Assembly: GCA_028709805.1 (NCBI GenBank)
Contig: JAQUTL010000009.1
Span: 1-64,000 of the forward strand
From: Victivallaceae bacterium
GTDB lineage: Bacteria; Verrucomicrobiota; Lentisphaeria; Victivallales; Victivallaceae
Direction of reading: 5' to 3'
Length of the DNA: 64,000 nucleotides
In this document: positions 16,704 through 28,524 of the stretch, piece after piece
Layout of the letters: the number at the start of each line of letters is the position of its first letter
Position numbering within the stretch: position 1 is the stretch's first letter
The notes under the pieces: model-generated
Databases searched by the model: none
What the model saw: only the letters and a program-made list of their open reading frames with translations
What the model was told of the DNA's origin: nothing
Position numbers and translations under genes: made by a program

Positions 16704-16739
16704 AAAAAACAGGCCGCCCGGATCATCTCCGGACGGCCT
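16704..16739 (-). terminator. Intrinsic terminator of nifJ
   Basis: A strong GC-rich stem (16711-16739, one mismatch) is followed on the minus strand by a run of T (16704-16709), about 35 bp after the nifJ stop codon. Confidence 0.85.
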
Positions 16740-16774
16740 GCCATGCGTTTTTTAGAAACGCCGCAGTCGCAAGA

Positions 16775-20296
<3,522 letters not shown>

Positions 20297-20323
20297 TCGT
20301 TTTGTCTCCATTGGTTAAATTGA

Positions 20324-20347
20324 ACAACCCGCTGTTCGGCGGGTTGT
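20324..20347 (-). terminator. 9-bp perfect hairpin between the lipoprotein gene and nifJ
   Basis: Arms 20324-20332 and 20339-20347 with a six-base loop. Only a mixed T-rich stretch follows, so it may be a partial terminator that sets the ratio of nifJ to the upstream gene. Confidence 0.55.
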
Positions 20348-20372
20348 CGTTCAAGTTGAAAATTCTGTTAAG

Positions 20373-20768
20373 TTATTCCAGCACCGTGCCGGACACGTTT
20401 ATGCTGCGGGTCCAGATGAGCAGGGTGTACCAGTTGAACTGGCTGCCGCGGGTGACATTAATGTTTATCATACGGCTGCCGCCGAGCAGTCCGGCGCGAC
20501 GGGTGGTTTCAAGCATGGCGTAATCGGTGGTAACCGTGTCCTTGAACAGTGCGAAGCTGCCGGGATCGCTGACGGCTCCGGTAAAGATCGGCACACAGTT
20601 GAGGAGATAGAAGCCGTAATTGCTGTAGGTGATCTGAGCCAGCGCCTGTTTCCCGTCCGGCGTAACGCCGATTCCGTTGAACTTCTGACCGACTTCCACA
20701 CTGCTGCATCCGGCGCCCATCATCAATGCCGCCGCGACCAGGAACAAAGATGCCACGATTTTTTTCAT
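20373..20768 (-). CDS. Small lipoprotein of unknown function
   Basis: 131 residues. A signal sequence ends MMGAGCSS, so the Cys near position 21 is probably lipidated. The mature part is a small beta-rich domain with segments such as YGFYLLNCVPIF and FNWYTLLIWTRSINVSGTV; I do not recognise a family with certainty. An upstream in-frame ATG (20786) lacks a ribosome site, while 20768 has GGGAG about ten bases before it. It precedes nifJ on the same strand, separated by a hairpin. Confidence 0.78.
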   Translation of the reverse strand: MKKIVASLFLVAAALMMGAGCSSVEVGQKFNGIGVTPDGKQALAQITYSNYGFYLLNCVPIFTGAVSDPGSFALFKDTVTTDYAMLETTRRAGLLGGSRMININVTRGSQFNWYTLLIWTRSINVSGTVLE

Positions 20769-20840
20769 TTCAGCACGCTCCCTCATCTCTTTTAAATTTT
20801 AAAGTCACGATTCAATAAAATAGCATTAATCCGATAAAAA

Positions 20841-22136
20841 TCAAGCTTTTTCGCGCTGTAATGCCCGGTATGCGATGTCGCGCCGGGAAAAACAGTTTTC
20901 AAAGTGTACGGCGTCCACACCGCGATAGGCTTTTTCCACCGCTTCGCGCACGGTTTTACCGCGCGCCGCCACGCCGAGCACCCGGCCGCCGGAGTTGACG
21001 ATCCGGCCTTTCGCGTCGAGCGAGGTTCCGGCGTGAAACACCTGAACGCCGGCGGCGGCCGCCGCATCCAGTCCGGTGATCTCATGCCCGGTGTCGCACT
21101 TGCCGGGATAGCCGCCGGAGGCCACGATAACGCTGACCGCCGGGTCGTCCGACCATTCCGGAACGCAGTCCGCCAGATTTTCTTCAACCGTGGCGAGCAT
21201 TGCGTCGAGCAGATCGCTTTTGAGGCGCATCAGCACCGGCTGCACTTCCGGGTCGCCGAACCGGACGTTGAACTCCAGCACTTTCGCCCGGCCGTTGTCG
21301 ATCATTACGCCGACGAAAATCACGCCGTGAAAATCCAGTTTTTCCGCCTTTACGCCGCGCAGAAAATTGTCAAGAATTTCGGTTTGTATCTGTGCCATCA
21401 CTTTATCGGTCACCACCGGAGCCGGCGAATAGGCGCCCATGCCGCCGGTGTTCGGGCCGCGGTCGCCGTCACCGACCCGCTTGTGATCCTGACTTGAGGC
21501 GAGCGCCCGGATGGACTTCGTGTCCACCAGCGCAAAGATGGAGGCCTCTTCGCCGACAAGTTTTTCCTCGATCAGCACCTGATGACCGGACTCTCCGAAC
21601 GCCCCGTCAAAACAGCCGCGGACGAATTCGCAGGCGTCGGCGCAGTTCTCCGCCACCAGCACGCCCTTGCCGGCCGCCAGCCCGTCGGCCTTGACCACGA
21701 TGCCGGGTGCGCCTGAAGCAAATTCCTTTTCAACATACTCCACCGCCGCAGCCGCCGCGGTGAAAGTGGCGGATTTTGCGCATGGGATGTTGTATTTGAC
21801 CATGAAGCGCTTGGCGAAGTCCTTGCTGCCTTCGAGACGGGCGGCGAACTTGTCGGGACCGAAAATTTTCAATCCCCGTTTTCTGAACACGTCCACGATG
21901 CCGCCGCAAAGCGGAGCCTCCGGACCTACCACGGTCAGCCCGATGCCGTGTGACGCGGCGAAATCGGCCAGCCGTTCAAAGTCGGCCGCCTTGATATCGA
22001 CCGTCGCGGCGGCGCCGGACGCCGCAATGCCGGCGTTGCCGGGTGCGCAGTAGATTTTTCCGGCGTTGCGGCTCTGCGCCAGTTTCCAGCACAGAACATG
22101 TTCGCGTCCGCCGTTGCCAACCACCAGAATATCCAT
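20841..22136 (-). CDS. purD: Phosphoribosylamine-glycine ligase PurD
   Basis: ATP-grasp enzyme joining glycine to phosphoribosylamine in step two of purine synthesis. 431 residues, the normal length. N-terminal NGGREHVL loop, the ATP-grasp region with VVKADGLAAGKGV, and the FGDPE motif with following Asn/Arg are present. AGGGAG lies six bases before the ATG at 22136 but touches an upstream ATG at 22142, so 22136 is chosen. It has its own promoter. purT, another purine gene, is far away at the end of the window, so purine genes are scattered here. Confidence 0.97.
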   Translation of the reverse strand: MDILVVGNGGREHVLCWKLAQSRNAGKIYCAPGNAGIAASGAAATVDIKAADFERLADFAASHGIGLTVVGPEAPLCGGIVDVFRKRGLKIFGPDKFAARLEGSKDFAKRFMVKYNIPCAKSATFTAAAAAVEYVEKEFASGAPGIVVKADGLAAGKGVLVAENCADACEFVRGCFDGAFGESGHQVLIEEKLVGEEASIFALVDTKSIRALASSQDHKRVGDGDRGPNTGGMGAYSPAPVVTDKVMAQIQTEILDNFLRGVKAEKLDFHGVIFVGVMIDNGRAKVLEFNVRFGDPEVQPVLMRLKSDLLDAMLATVEENLADCVPEWSDDPAVSVIVASGGYPGKCDTGHEITGLDAAAAAGVQVFHAGTSLDAKGRIVNSGGRVLGVAARGKTVREAVEKAYRGVDAVHFENCFSRRDIAYRALQREKA

Positions 22137-22165
22137 TTTCATCTCCCTCGAGGTTTTTATCCGGT

Positions 22166-22194
22166 AATATACACTTTCCGGACGTTGCTTTCAA
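22166..22194 (-). promoter_or_regulatory. purD promoter
   Basis: Minus-strand TTGAAA (22189-22194) and TATATT (22166-22171) with a 17-bp spacer. The -35 box shares bases with that of the opposite promoter, so polymerases on the two sides would compete. Confidence 0.6.
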
Positions 22195-22212
22195 CTTTTT
22201 TGCGTGTATATT
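22185..22212 (+). promoter_or_regulatory. Promoter predicted to give a leaderless mRNA for the GGQ protein
   Basis: TTGCTT (22185-22190), 16-bp spacer, TATATT (22207-22212). The ATG of the next gene begins at 22220, eight bases after the -10 box, just where transcription should begin. No ribosome-binding site is present. Confidence 0.55.
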
Positions 22213-22219
22213 TTTAAAT

Positions 22220-22678
22220 ATGAAACGCGACGATTTGCTGACCTGCGACGACAACGCTTTGCTGGCGGAGTGCCGTCTCGATTTTTTCAAAGCCACCGGC
22301 AAGGGCGGCCAGAAGCGCAACAAGACTTCCAGCGCCGTCCGGCTCATCCATGTCCCGACCGGGATTCAGGCCGCCGACTGTTCCGAGCGCAGTCAACTGC
22401 GCAACCGGATCAACGCCCTGAAGAAGCTGCGCTATGAACTCGCGTTCAAGCTGCGCGAACCGCCGGGGGAGCCGCCGGAGATCGGCAGTCTGCGCCCGAT
22501 TGACACCGCGAGACTGTTCGATCTTTTCGACGCGGTTGCTTTCGATCACGCGGCGGCGGCGGCGCAGCTTGGCGTAAGTCCGTCAAAGCTGTTGAAGACC
22601 ATGAGCCGGCGGCCGGCCGTTTTCGCGTTTTTCAACGAATGCCGCGTCCGCCGCGGTCTTTCCGTCCTCCACGCCTGA
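22220..22678 (+). CDS. Peptide-chain-release-factor-like GGQ protein (ArfB/YaeJ-like)
   Basis: 152 residues. The class I release factor catalytic domain is present with the GGQ motif at 29-31 (GKGGQKRNKTSSAVRL), but codon-recognition domains are absent. Such proteins (ArfB, mtRF-R/C12orf65) free stalled ribosomes by cutting peptidyl-tRNA. The C-terminal third (HAAAAAQLGVSPSKLLKTM) looks like a small helix-turn-helix or DNA-binding-like fold, unlike the basic tail of ArfB, so the exact role is open. No ribosome site precedes the ATG, which lies where the promoter's transcription start is expected. Confidence 0.85.
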   Translation: MKRDDLLTCDDNALLAECRLDFFKATGKGGQKRNKTSSAVRLIHVPTGIQAADCSERSQLRNRINALKKLRYELAFKLREPPGEPPEIGSLRPIDTARLFDLFDAVAFDHAAAAAQLGVSPSKLLKTMSRRPAVFAFFNECRVRRGLSVLHA

Positions 22679-22699
22679 AACGGATTTGCGCCCGTGACT

Positions 22700-22737
22700 T
22701 TAAAAATAAACACCGCCGTCCGATTCCCGGACGGCGG
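22700..22737 (-). terminator. Intrinsic terminator of the gatB operon
   Basis: Perfect 10-bp stem (22713-22722 with 22728-22737, five-base loop), followed on the minus strand by TGTTTATTTTT. It may also end the convergent GGQ gene. Confidence 0.8.
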
Positions 22738-22766
22738 CGTTGACCATGCGTGACCGCACCGGCGTT

Positions 22767-24203
22767 CTACTTCGCCAGCTTGGACTTCAACAGTTCCAGC
22801 ACCAGTTTAGGATTCGCCTTGCCCCGGCTCAGCTTCATTACCTGACCGACCAGATACATCAGCACGTTTTCATTGCCGGCCAGATATTGACCGACCTGTT
22901 TCTGATTGGCCGCCAGAGCCTCGTCCACCACCTTTTCAATCGCGCCGGAGTCGGAAACCTGCGCCAAGCCTTTGGCGTCGACGATCGACTTCGCGCTCTT
23001 TCCGGTGGCGAGCATCTCGGAAAACACCTCCTTGCCGGTGCGTCCGCTGATGGTATTGTCCTCCACCAGATTGAGCAGTCCGGCAAAATCCTCCGCCGAT
23101 ATCCGGCAGCCGGCCAGCCCGTCGCTTCCGAGTTCGCGCAGCAGTTCCGAGTTGATCCAGTTCGCCGCCACCTTGGGGGTCTTGACCTTGACGGCGACCG
23201 CCTCAAAATATTTGGCGAGTTCGCGATCCTGCGTCAGCACTTCGGCGTCATAGGCGGTAAGCCCGTACTGTTCGACAAACCGTCCGCGCATCGCCTCCGG
23301 CATTTCCGGCAGCGTGCGGCGCAGCGCCTCGATCTCCTCGTCGGTGGTGACCACCGGCGTAAGGTCGGGGTCCGGGAAGTAGCGGTAGTCGTGCGCCTGT
23401 TCCTTGGTGCGCATCAGGTAGCTTTCGCCGGAATCGTCATTCCAGCCGCGGGTCTCCTGACGGATCGTGCCGCCGGCGTCGAGGATTTCCGCCTGCCGCC
23501 ATATCTCGTATTCGATCGCCCGGTGAACGGCGCGGAAACTGTTCAGATTCTTCAGCTCGATCTTGGTGCCGAACTCAATCCGGCCGACCGGACGCAGAGA
23601 AATATTCACATCGCAGCGCATCTGCCCCTTCTCCATGTCGCAGTCGCCCACGCCGCCGTAAACGAAGATTTCCCGCAGCTTGGTCAAATAGGCGTAGGCT
23701 TCGTCGGCCGAACGCATATCCGGCTCGCTCACGGTCTCCATCAGCGGCACGCCGGCGCGGTTGTAGTCCACGCCGCTGGCGCCGTGGAAATGGGTGAGCT
23801 TCGCCACGTCCTCCTCCAGATGGATGCGGGTGATGCCGATGTACTTGTCGGCCATCTCCTCTCCGGAGAACCCGATTCCGGAAACCCGTATCCGGCCGCC
23901 GACGCAGAACGGCAGATCGTACTGGCTGATCTGGTAGTTCTTCGGCATGTCGGGATAAAAATAGCTTTTGCGGTCGAACTTGGAGAACTTGGCAATGGTG
24001 CATTCGGTGAGCAGACCGGCGATCATGGTCTTGCGGATCGCCTCGCGGTTCGGAACCGGAAGCACGCCTGGATATCCCATGCAGACCGGGCAGACATTGG
24101 TGTTCGGCTCGCAGCCGTACTTGTTCGGACAACCGCAGAACATCTTGCTTTCCGTGCGCACCTGGGCATGCACTTCCAGACCGATAACCGCTTCATACTT
24201 CAT
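22767..24203 (-). CDS. gatB: Asp-tRNA(Asn)/Glu-tRNA(Gln) amidotransferase subunit B
   Basis: GatB activates and amidates Glu or Asp on misacylated tRNA as part of GatCAB. 478 residues. The opening VIGLEVHAQ, the zinc cysteines C23, C25, C38 and C41 (CGCPNKYGC then CPVC), the catalytic KSYFYPDMPKNYQISQYD stretch and the C-terminal helical YqeY-like domain are all present. gatA and gatC are not in the window. It lies 20 bp after serS in the ywlE-rpiB/glyA-serS-gatB unit and is followed by a terminator. Confidence 0.97.
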   Translation of the reverse strand: MKYEAVIGLEVHAQVRTESKMFCGCPNKYGCEPNTNVCPVCMGYPGVLPVPNREAIRKTMIAGLLTECTIAKFSKFDRKSYFYPDMPKNYQISQYDLPFCVGGRIRVSGIGFSGEEMADKYIGITRIHLEEDVAKLTHFHGASGVDYNRAGVPLMETVSEPDMRSADEAYAYLTKLREIFVYGGVGDCDMEKGQMRCDVNISLRPVGRIEFGTKIELKNLNSFRAVHRAIEYEIWRQAEILDAGGTIRQETRGWNDDSGESYLMRTKEQAHDYRYFPDPDLTPVVTTDEEIEALRRTLPEMPEAMRGRFVEQYGLTAYDAEVLTQDRELAKYFEAVAVKVKTPKVAANWINSELLRELGSDGLAGCRISAEDFAGLLNLVEDNTISGRTGKEVFSEMLATGKSAKSIVDAKGLAQVSDSGAIEKVVDEALAANQKQVGQYLAGNENVLMYLVGQVMKLSRGKANPKLVLELLKSKLAK

Positions 24204-24223
24204 TGTGCAGTCCTCCCCCGGCC

Positions 24224-25474
24224 TTATTTCTTCACCGGTTCGATCCGGTCGAAACCGGCGAACGGGCGCAGCGCTTCGGGAATGACGACGGTGCCGTCTT
24301 CAAGCTGGTTGTTCTCAAGGATGGCGATCAGCACGCGGTCGGTCACCGCGGTGGCGCTGATGGTGTGAACGTACTCGCGCGTGCCGTCCTCTTTCTTATA
24401 GCGGATATTGAGGCGCGACGCCTGAAAGTCGGTCAGATTGGTATTGCTGGTGACCTCGCGATAGGTGTCGAATCCGGCGAAATATGCCTCAATGTCATAC
24501 TTCTTGCTGCCGGGCGCTCCGAGGTCTCCGACGCAGACGTTGACCACCCGGTAGGGCAGTCCGAGTTTCTTGAGCAGATATTCCTCGTTGGCCAGACACA
24601 TCTCGTGATACTTCACCGACTCCTCGGGGCGGCAGAACACGATCTGCTCAACCTTGTGGAACTGGTGGACGCGGAAAATCCCGCGCGACGCCTTGCCGTA
24701 GCTCCCCGCCTCGGTGCGGAAACAAGGAGTATAGGCGGTGTACATGCGCGGAAGCGTGTCGCCGTCGAGAACCTCGTCGGCGTGATAGCCGACCAGCGTC
24801 TGCTCGCTGGTGCCGATCAGGTCGAGATCCTCGCCCTTGATCGGATAGGTCTGGTCGGTGAAAAACGGCAGATAACCGGTGCCGTAAAGCGTATGCTCCT
24901 TGGCGGCGCACGGCGTCATGAACAGCGTGAAGCCGCGGCCGATCAGCTCCTTCTGCGCCCAGAAGAACAGCCCCTGCGCCAGCTGTGCGCCCCTGCCCTT
25001 CCAGTAGTAGAATCCGCTCTGGGCGACCTTGGCGCCGCGGGCGGTGTCGAGAATGTCGAGCAGTTCGCCCAGCTCCTGATGGTCGCGCACTTTGAAATTG
25101 AAACTGGGAATGGTCCCTTCGCGGCGGACTTCATAATTGTCGTTGTCGTCCTTCCCGTCCGGCACATCGTCGGCAAGGAGGTTGGGGAGCAGGTCCATCT
25201 GCGCGCGGATGTCGGCGGCGACGGCGGCGAGGCGCTCCTCGGCCTGCTGGAGGTCGGCCTTGATGGTCTTGACCTTTTCGCGGGCGGCGGGATCGTCCTT
25301 GCACTGTTTGCTGAGCGTGTTGCGTTCGGCGCGCATGGATTCGCATTGGGCGGTCAGCGAACGCCATTCGGCGTCGAGCGCGGCGATCGCGTCGACATCG
25401 ATGTCGCTGCCGCGGCGCTTGAGCTGCGCCTTGACCAGTTCCGGATTCTCACGGATAAGTTTTATATCGATCAT
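24224..25474 (-). CDS. serS: Seryl-tRNA synthetase
   Basis: Class II synthetase that charges tRNA-Ser (and tRNA-Sec). 416 residues. A long antiparallel coiled-coil arm (about 30-105) that grips the tRNA long variable arm is followed by the catalytic core with class II motif 2 (CFRTEAGSYGKASRGIFRVHQF) split here as CFRTEAGSYGK and RVHQF, and motif 3 near the end (ALRPFAGFDRI region). It starts 23 bp after the RpiB-GlyA gene and ends 20 bp before gatB. Confidence 0.97.
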   Translation of the reverse strand: MIDIKLIRENPELVKAQLKRRGSDIDVDAIAALDAEWRSLTAQCESMRAERNTLSKQCKDDPAAREKVKTIKADLQQAEERLAAVAADIRAQMDLLPNLLADDVPDGKDDNDNYEVRREGTIPSFNFKVRDHQELGELLDILDTARGAKVAQSGFYYWKGRGAQLAQGLFFWAQKELIGRGFTLFMTPCAAKEHTLYGTGYLPFFTDQTYPIKGEDLDLIGTSEQTLVGYHADEVLDGDTLPRMYTAYTPCFRTEAGSYGKASRGIFRVHQFHKVEQIVFCRPEESVKYHEMCLANEEYLLKKLGLPYRVVNVCVGDLGAPGSKKYDIEAYFAGFDTYREVTSNTNLTDFQASRLNIRYKKEDGTREYVHTISATAVTDRVLIAILENNQLEDGTVVIPEALRPFAGFDRIEPVKK

Positions 25475-25497
25475 TTTTCCAATCTTTCCTTTTTACC

Positions 25498-27219
25498 TTA
25501 GCAGAACTGCGGCATCGGATAGGCGGCGGTGAACTCGCGGACTTCGGCGGCGATGGCGGCCAGGGCGGCCGCATCGTCTTTGGCGGCGCAGCCGCGCTCG
25601 ATGAAGTCGGCGATGCGGACCATCGCGTCCTCCTTCATGCCGCGGGTGGTGACCGCCGGAGTGCCGATGCGGATTCCGCTGGTGACGAACGGCTTCTCAG
25701 GGTCGAACGGGATCATGTTTTTGTTGACCGTGATCAACGCCTTGTCCAGCGCGTTGGCGATCTCCTTGCCGGTGGCCCCCTTCGGGCGGAGGTCGACCAG
25801 CATCACATGGTTGTCGGTGCCGCCGGAGACGATCCGGAAGCCGCGCTTGGCCAACTCTTCGGCCAGCTTCGCGGCGTTGAGTTTGATCTGGTGCTGATAG
25901 GTCTTGAATTCCGGCGTCATGGCCTCGGCAAAGCAGATGGCCTTGGCTGCGATGACGTGTTCAAGCGGTCCGCCCTGCAAACCGGGGAACACCTTGGAAT
26001 TGATCGCCTTGATGAATTTCTCCTTGCAGAGAATCAGGCCGGAGCGCGGACCGCGCAGCGTCTTATGCGTGGTGGTGGAAACCACGTCGCAGTACGGCAC
26101 CGGGTTCGGATGCTCTCCGGCGGCCACCAGACCGGCGATGTGCGCCATGTCCACAAACAGATAGGCGCCGACTTTGTCGGCAATCTCGCGCAGCCGCGGG
26201 AAATCGATCACCCGCGGATAGGCGCTGGCGCCGGCGAGAATCAGCTTCGGTTTATGCTCAACCGCCAGACGCTCGATTTCATCGTAGTCGAGCATTTCGG
26301 TCTCGCGTGACACGCCGTAGGGAACAATGTTGTACAGCATGCCGGAGAAGTTCATCGGATGGCCGTGGGTCAGGTGACCGCCGTGGTCGAGGCTCATCGC
26401 CAGCACGGTGTCGCCCGGATTGATCAGCGCGAAGTAGACCGCCATGTTGGCCTGACTGCCGGCGTGGGGCTGCACGTTGGCGGCTTCGGCGCCGAACAGC
26501 TTGCAGGCGCGCTCAATGGCCAGGCTTTCGATTTTGTCGACGAACTCGCAGCCGTTGTAATAACGCTTGCCCGGATAGCCCTCGGCGTATTTGTTGGTTA
26601 GAACCGACCCCTGGGCGGCGCGAACCGCGCAGCTGGTGAAGTTTTCCGAAGCGATCAGTTCAATGCCGTCATGCTGACGCTTGGCTTCAAGATCGATGTA
26701 CTTGGCGACTTCCGGATCGGCGGCGCGGATGGCGGCGATATCGTCATAACTGTCATTTTCCAGAATATTCAGGCGGCGCTCGTGGCGCTCCTCGCCGGTG
26801 AACGGAGTGGACACCCAGGCGTCGACGATCGCGGCCATTTCACCGGCGTCGAGCCGGTCGCCGGAAAGCACCAGAACGTTGCTGGCGTTGTGCTGACGGC
26901 TCTTGGCCGCGATTTCCGGCGTGTCGCACACCGCGGCGCGCACACCGTGGAAGCGGTTGGCAACCATGCCCATTCCGGCTCCGGAGCGGCAGATCAGCAC
27001 GCCGCAGTTGGCCGCGCCGCCCGCAACAGCCCGGCCGACTTTGGCGCCGTAGACGGAATAATCGTCCTCCGGGTCAAGCGCGTCCGGACCGCAGTCGATC
27101 ACTTTGAAATTGTGGCGTTCAAGGATTTTCTTCAATTCGGTCTTGAGTTCAAACCCTCCGTGGTCGGCGCCAATGGCGGCCGTGGTCGGGTTCAGGACAA
27201 AGTCGGTGATTTTTTTCAT
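25498..27219 (-). CDS. Fusion of ribose-5-phosphate isomerase B and serine hydroxymethyltransferase
   Basis: 573 residues made of two full enzymes in one frame. Residues 1-148 are RpiB (ribose-5-P/ribulose-5-P isomerase, pentose phosphate pathway), with [10 protein letters not shown] near the start, C77 in LICRSG and [11 protein letters not shown]. Residues about 155-573 are GlyA (SHMT: serine to glycine plus methylene-THF, PLP-dependent), with the PLP lysine at K386 in TTTHKTLRG, equal to K229 of E. coli once the extra domain is subtracted. No frameshift or stop divides them. Many bacteria carry rpiB and glyA side by side next to ywlE, as here, so the fusion probably arose from that operon. 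Confidence 0.95.
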   Translation of the reverse strand: MKKITDFVLNPTTAAIGADHGGFELKTELKKILERHNFKVIDCGPDALDPEDDYSVYGAKVGRAVAGGAANCGVLICRSGAGMGMVANRFHGVRAAVCDTPEIAAKSRQHNASNVLVLSGDRLDAGEMAAIVDAWVSTPFTGEERHERRLNILENDSYDDIAAIRAADPEVAKYIDLEAKRQHDGIELIASENFTSCAVRAAQGSVLTNKYAEGYPGKRYYNGCEFVDKIESLAIERACKLFGAEAANVQPHAGSQANMAVYFALINPGDTVLAMSLDHGGHLTHGHPMNFSGMLYNIVPYGVSRETEMLDYDEIERLAVEHKPKLILAGASAYPRVIDFPRLREIADKVGAYLFVDMAHIAGLVAAGEHPNPVPYCDVVSTTTHKTLRGPRSGLILCKEKFIKAINSKVFPGLQGGPLEHVIAAKAICFAEAMTPEFKTYQHQIKLNAAKLAEELAKRGFRIVSGGTDNHVMLVDLRPKGATGKEIANALDKALITVNKNMIPFDPEKPFVTSGIRIGTPAVTTRGMKEDAMVRIADFIERGCAAKDDAAALAAIAAEVREFTAAYPMPQFC

Positions 27220-27235
27220 ATCGGTTCAAGCTCCT

Positions 27236-27697
27236 TTATATTGAATTTTTTGAAATCATTTCAGCCAAATTGGAAAGCGCCGGCAGCATCGCGTCAAGCG
27301 TAAAACGGTAAAGGTCGAGCGAGCCGCCGTAGGGATCGGCCACGCCGCCGGCGGCGGACGACGGATCGAACTCCATCAGCAGACGGACCCTGCCGGCCGC
27401 CGACGGAAAACGGTCCAGAATTTCGGCCCGGTGCCCGGCGGTCATCGCCACGATCAGGTCGCTTGAATCCACCATCTCCCCGGACAGCGCGGAACTGCGG
27501 AATTTTGAAAGATCGCCTCCGATGGTCCGCACCGCGGCCGCGGCCATGGAGCTGGCGCCGCCGCCCTCCCACGCGTCGAGTCCGGCCGACTTCACCTTCA
27601 GGTTCAGGCCGTGCGCGGCCGCCAGCACTTTGAATGCCGCCTCGGCCATCGGACTGCGGCAGGTGTTGCCGCTGCATACGAACAGGAGTTGTTTCAT
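27236..27697 (-). CDS. YwlE-like low-molecular-weight protein phosphatase
   Basis: 153 residues. The catalytic P-loop CSGNTCRS has C8 and R14, and the acid loop DPYGGSLDLY holds the general-acid Asp. A Thr (T12) sits where tyrosine phosphatases usually have Ile or Val; in Bacillus YwlE this Thr gives specificity for phosphoarginine. YwlE is also encoded beside rpiB and glyA, as here. Protein-arginine phosphatase is therefore the favoured call, though no McsB-type arginine kinase is in the window. It ends 16 bp before the RpiB-GlyA gene. Confidence 0.88.
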   Translation of the reverse strand: MKQLLFVCSGNTCRSPMAEAAFKVLAAAHGLNLKVKSAGLDAWEGGGASSMAAAAVRTIGGDLSKFRSSALSGEMVDSSDLIVAMTAGHRAEILDRFPSAAGRVRLLMEFDPSSAAGGVADPYGGSLDLYRFTLDAMLPALSNLAEMISKNSI

Positions 27698-27731
27698 TAA
27701 TTTTACCGTTTTTTCCAGAAAACATTTGGCG

Positions 27732-27760
27732 TTGTCGCATGTTTACGGTTAAATTATAAT
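27732..27760 (+). promoter_or_regulatory. trmB promoter
   Basis: TTGTCG (27732-27737), a 17-bp spacer, and a consensus TATAAT (27755-27760). The expected start point is about 27767, giving a leader of about 40 bases. Confidence 0.6.
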
Positions 27761-27804
27761 ATACACGAACTTATTGTTTTTTAAACCTGCGGACGATTTT
27801 TTTT

Positions 27805-28425
27805 ATGCAAATGAAAGAAGAAGACAGAATGATCCGGATTCTCACCGGAACGTATGACACCGTGCCGGTGCAGACCGGAGTGTTCACCGAACTTGATCTG
27901 GGCTGCGGCAAAGGCTCGTTTTCCACCGGTCTGGCGGAGCGGTTCCCGGAACGCCGGATATTCGCCGCCGATGTAATGATCGGCCGGCTGCGCAAACTGG
28001 TCAAGCGGGGCGAACGGATGAAACTGGAGAATCTGACGGTGTTCCGCACCGAGGCGCAGCTGTTCATCAGCCGGTTCCTGCCCGACCGCTCCATCGACCG
28101 CATCCATCTGCTCTGTCCCGATCCGTGGCCGAAGGAACGTCACCGCGGCCATCGCCTGGTCACCAGCGACTTCACCGCGCAGCTGCACCGGGTGCTGAAA
28201 ACCGGCGGAATATTCCACTTTTCAAGCGATGACGAGCCATACCGCGATTCGGTTGAACGCATCTTCTCCGCTTCGCCGCTGTTTTCCCCCGCGCCCGGCG
28301 CGCTCGATGACATCGCCGACATCAAGACCGACTTTGAACGGCTGTGGCTCTCCGAGGGCAAAACCGTCCGCCATTACGCGTATCTGGCGCTGCCGCCCCC
28401 GCCCTTTGCGCCGACCGGGCACTGA
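27805..28425 (+). CDS. trmB: tRNA (guanine-N7-)-methyltransferase TrmB
   Basis: Methylates N7 of G46 in the variable loop of tRNA. 206 residues. SAM motif I DLGCGKGSF, the family-specific CPDPWPKERHRGHRL segment with its catalytic Asp, and the closing TDFERLWLSEGK region are clear. Start choice is uncertain: ATGs at 27805, 27811 and 27829 are in frame and only the last has a weak purine-rich site (GAAGAAG) upstream. It has its own promoter and a strong two-way terminator shared with the convergent epimerase gene. Confidence 0.95.
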   Translation: MQMKEEDRMIRILTGTYDTVPVQTGVFTELDLGCGKGSFSTGLAERFPERRIFAADVMIGRLRKLVKRGERMKLENLTVFRTEAQLFISRFLPDRSIDRIHLLCPDPWPKERHRGHRLVTSDFTAQLHRVLKTGGIFHFSSDDEPYRDSVERIFSASPLFSPAPGALDDIADIKTDFERLWLSEGKTVRHYAYLALPPPPFAPTGH

Positions 28426-28467
28426 CAACCCCGGCCGGCAACGGTTTCAATTTTTGCTCAAATGCCG

Positions 28468-28517
28468 AAAAAAACGGCGGCGTCGCAACCTCGACGCCGC
28501 CGTTATCGTATTTTTTT
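28468..28517. terminator. Bidirectional intrinsic terminator between trmB and the AGE-family gene
   Basis: A perfect 12-bp stem (28474-28485 with 28492-28503, six-base loop) has a run of A on its left (28468-28474) and a run of T on its right (28511-28517), so it works in both directions for the two converging transcripts. Confidence 0.92.
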
Positions 28518-28524
28518 AGATCAT

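Noticed and set aside
22740-25501. Two long plus-strand frames over gatB and serS
   Set aside because: Both mirror well-conserved synthetase and amidotransferase genes and have no recognisable domains or ribosome sites.
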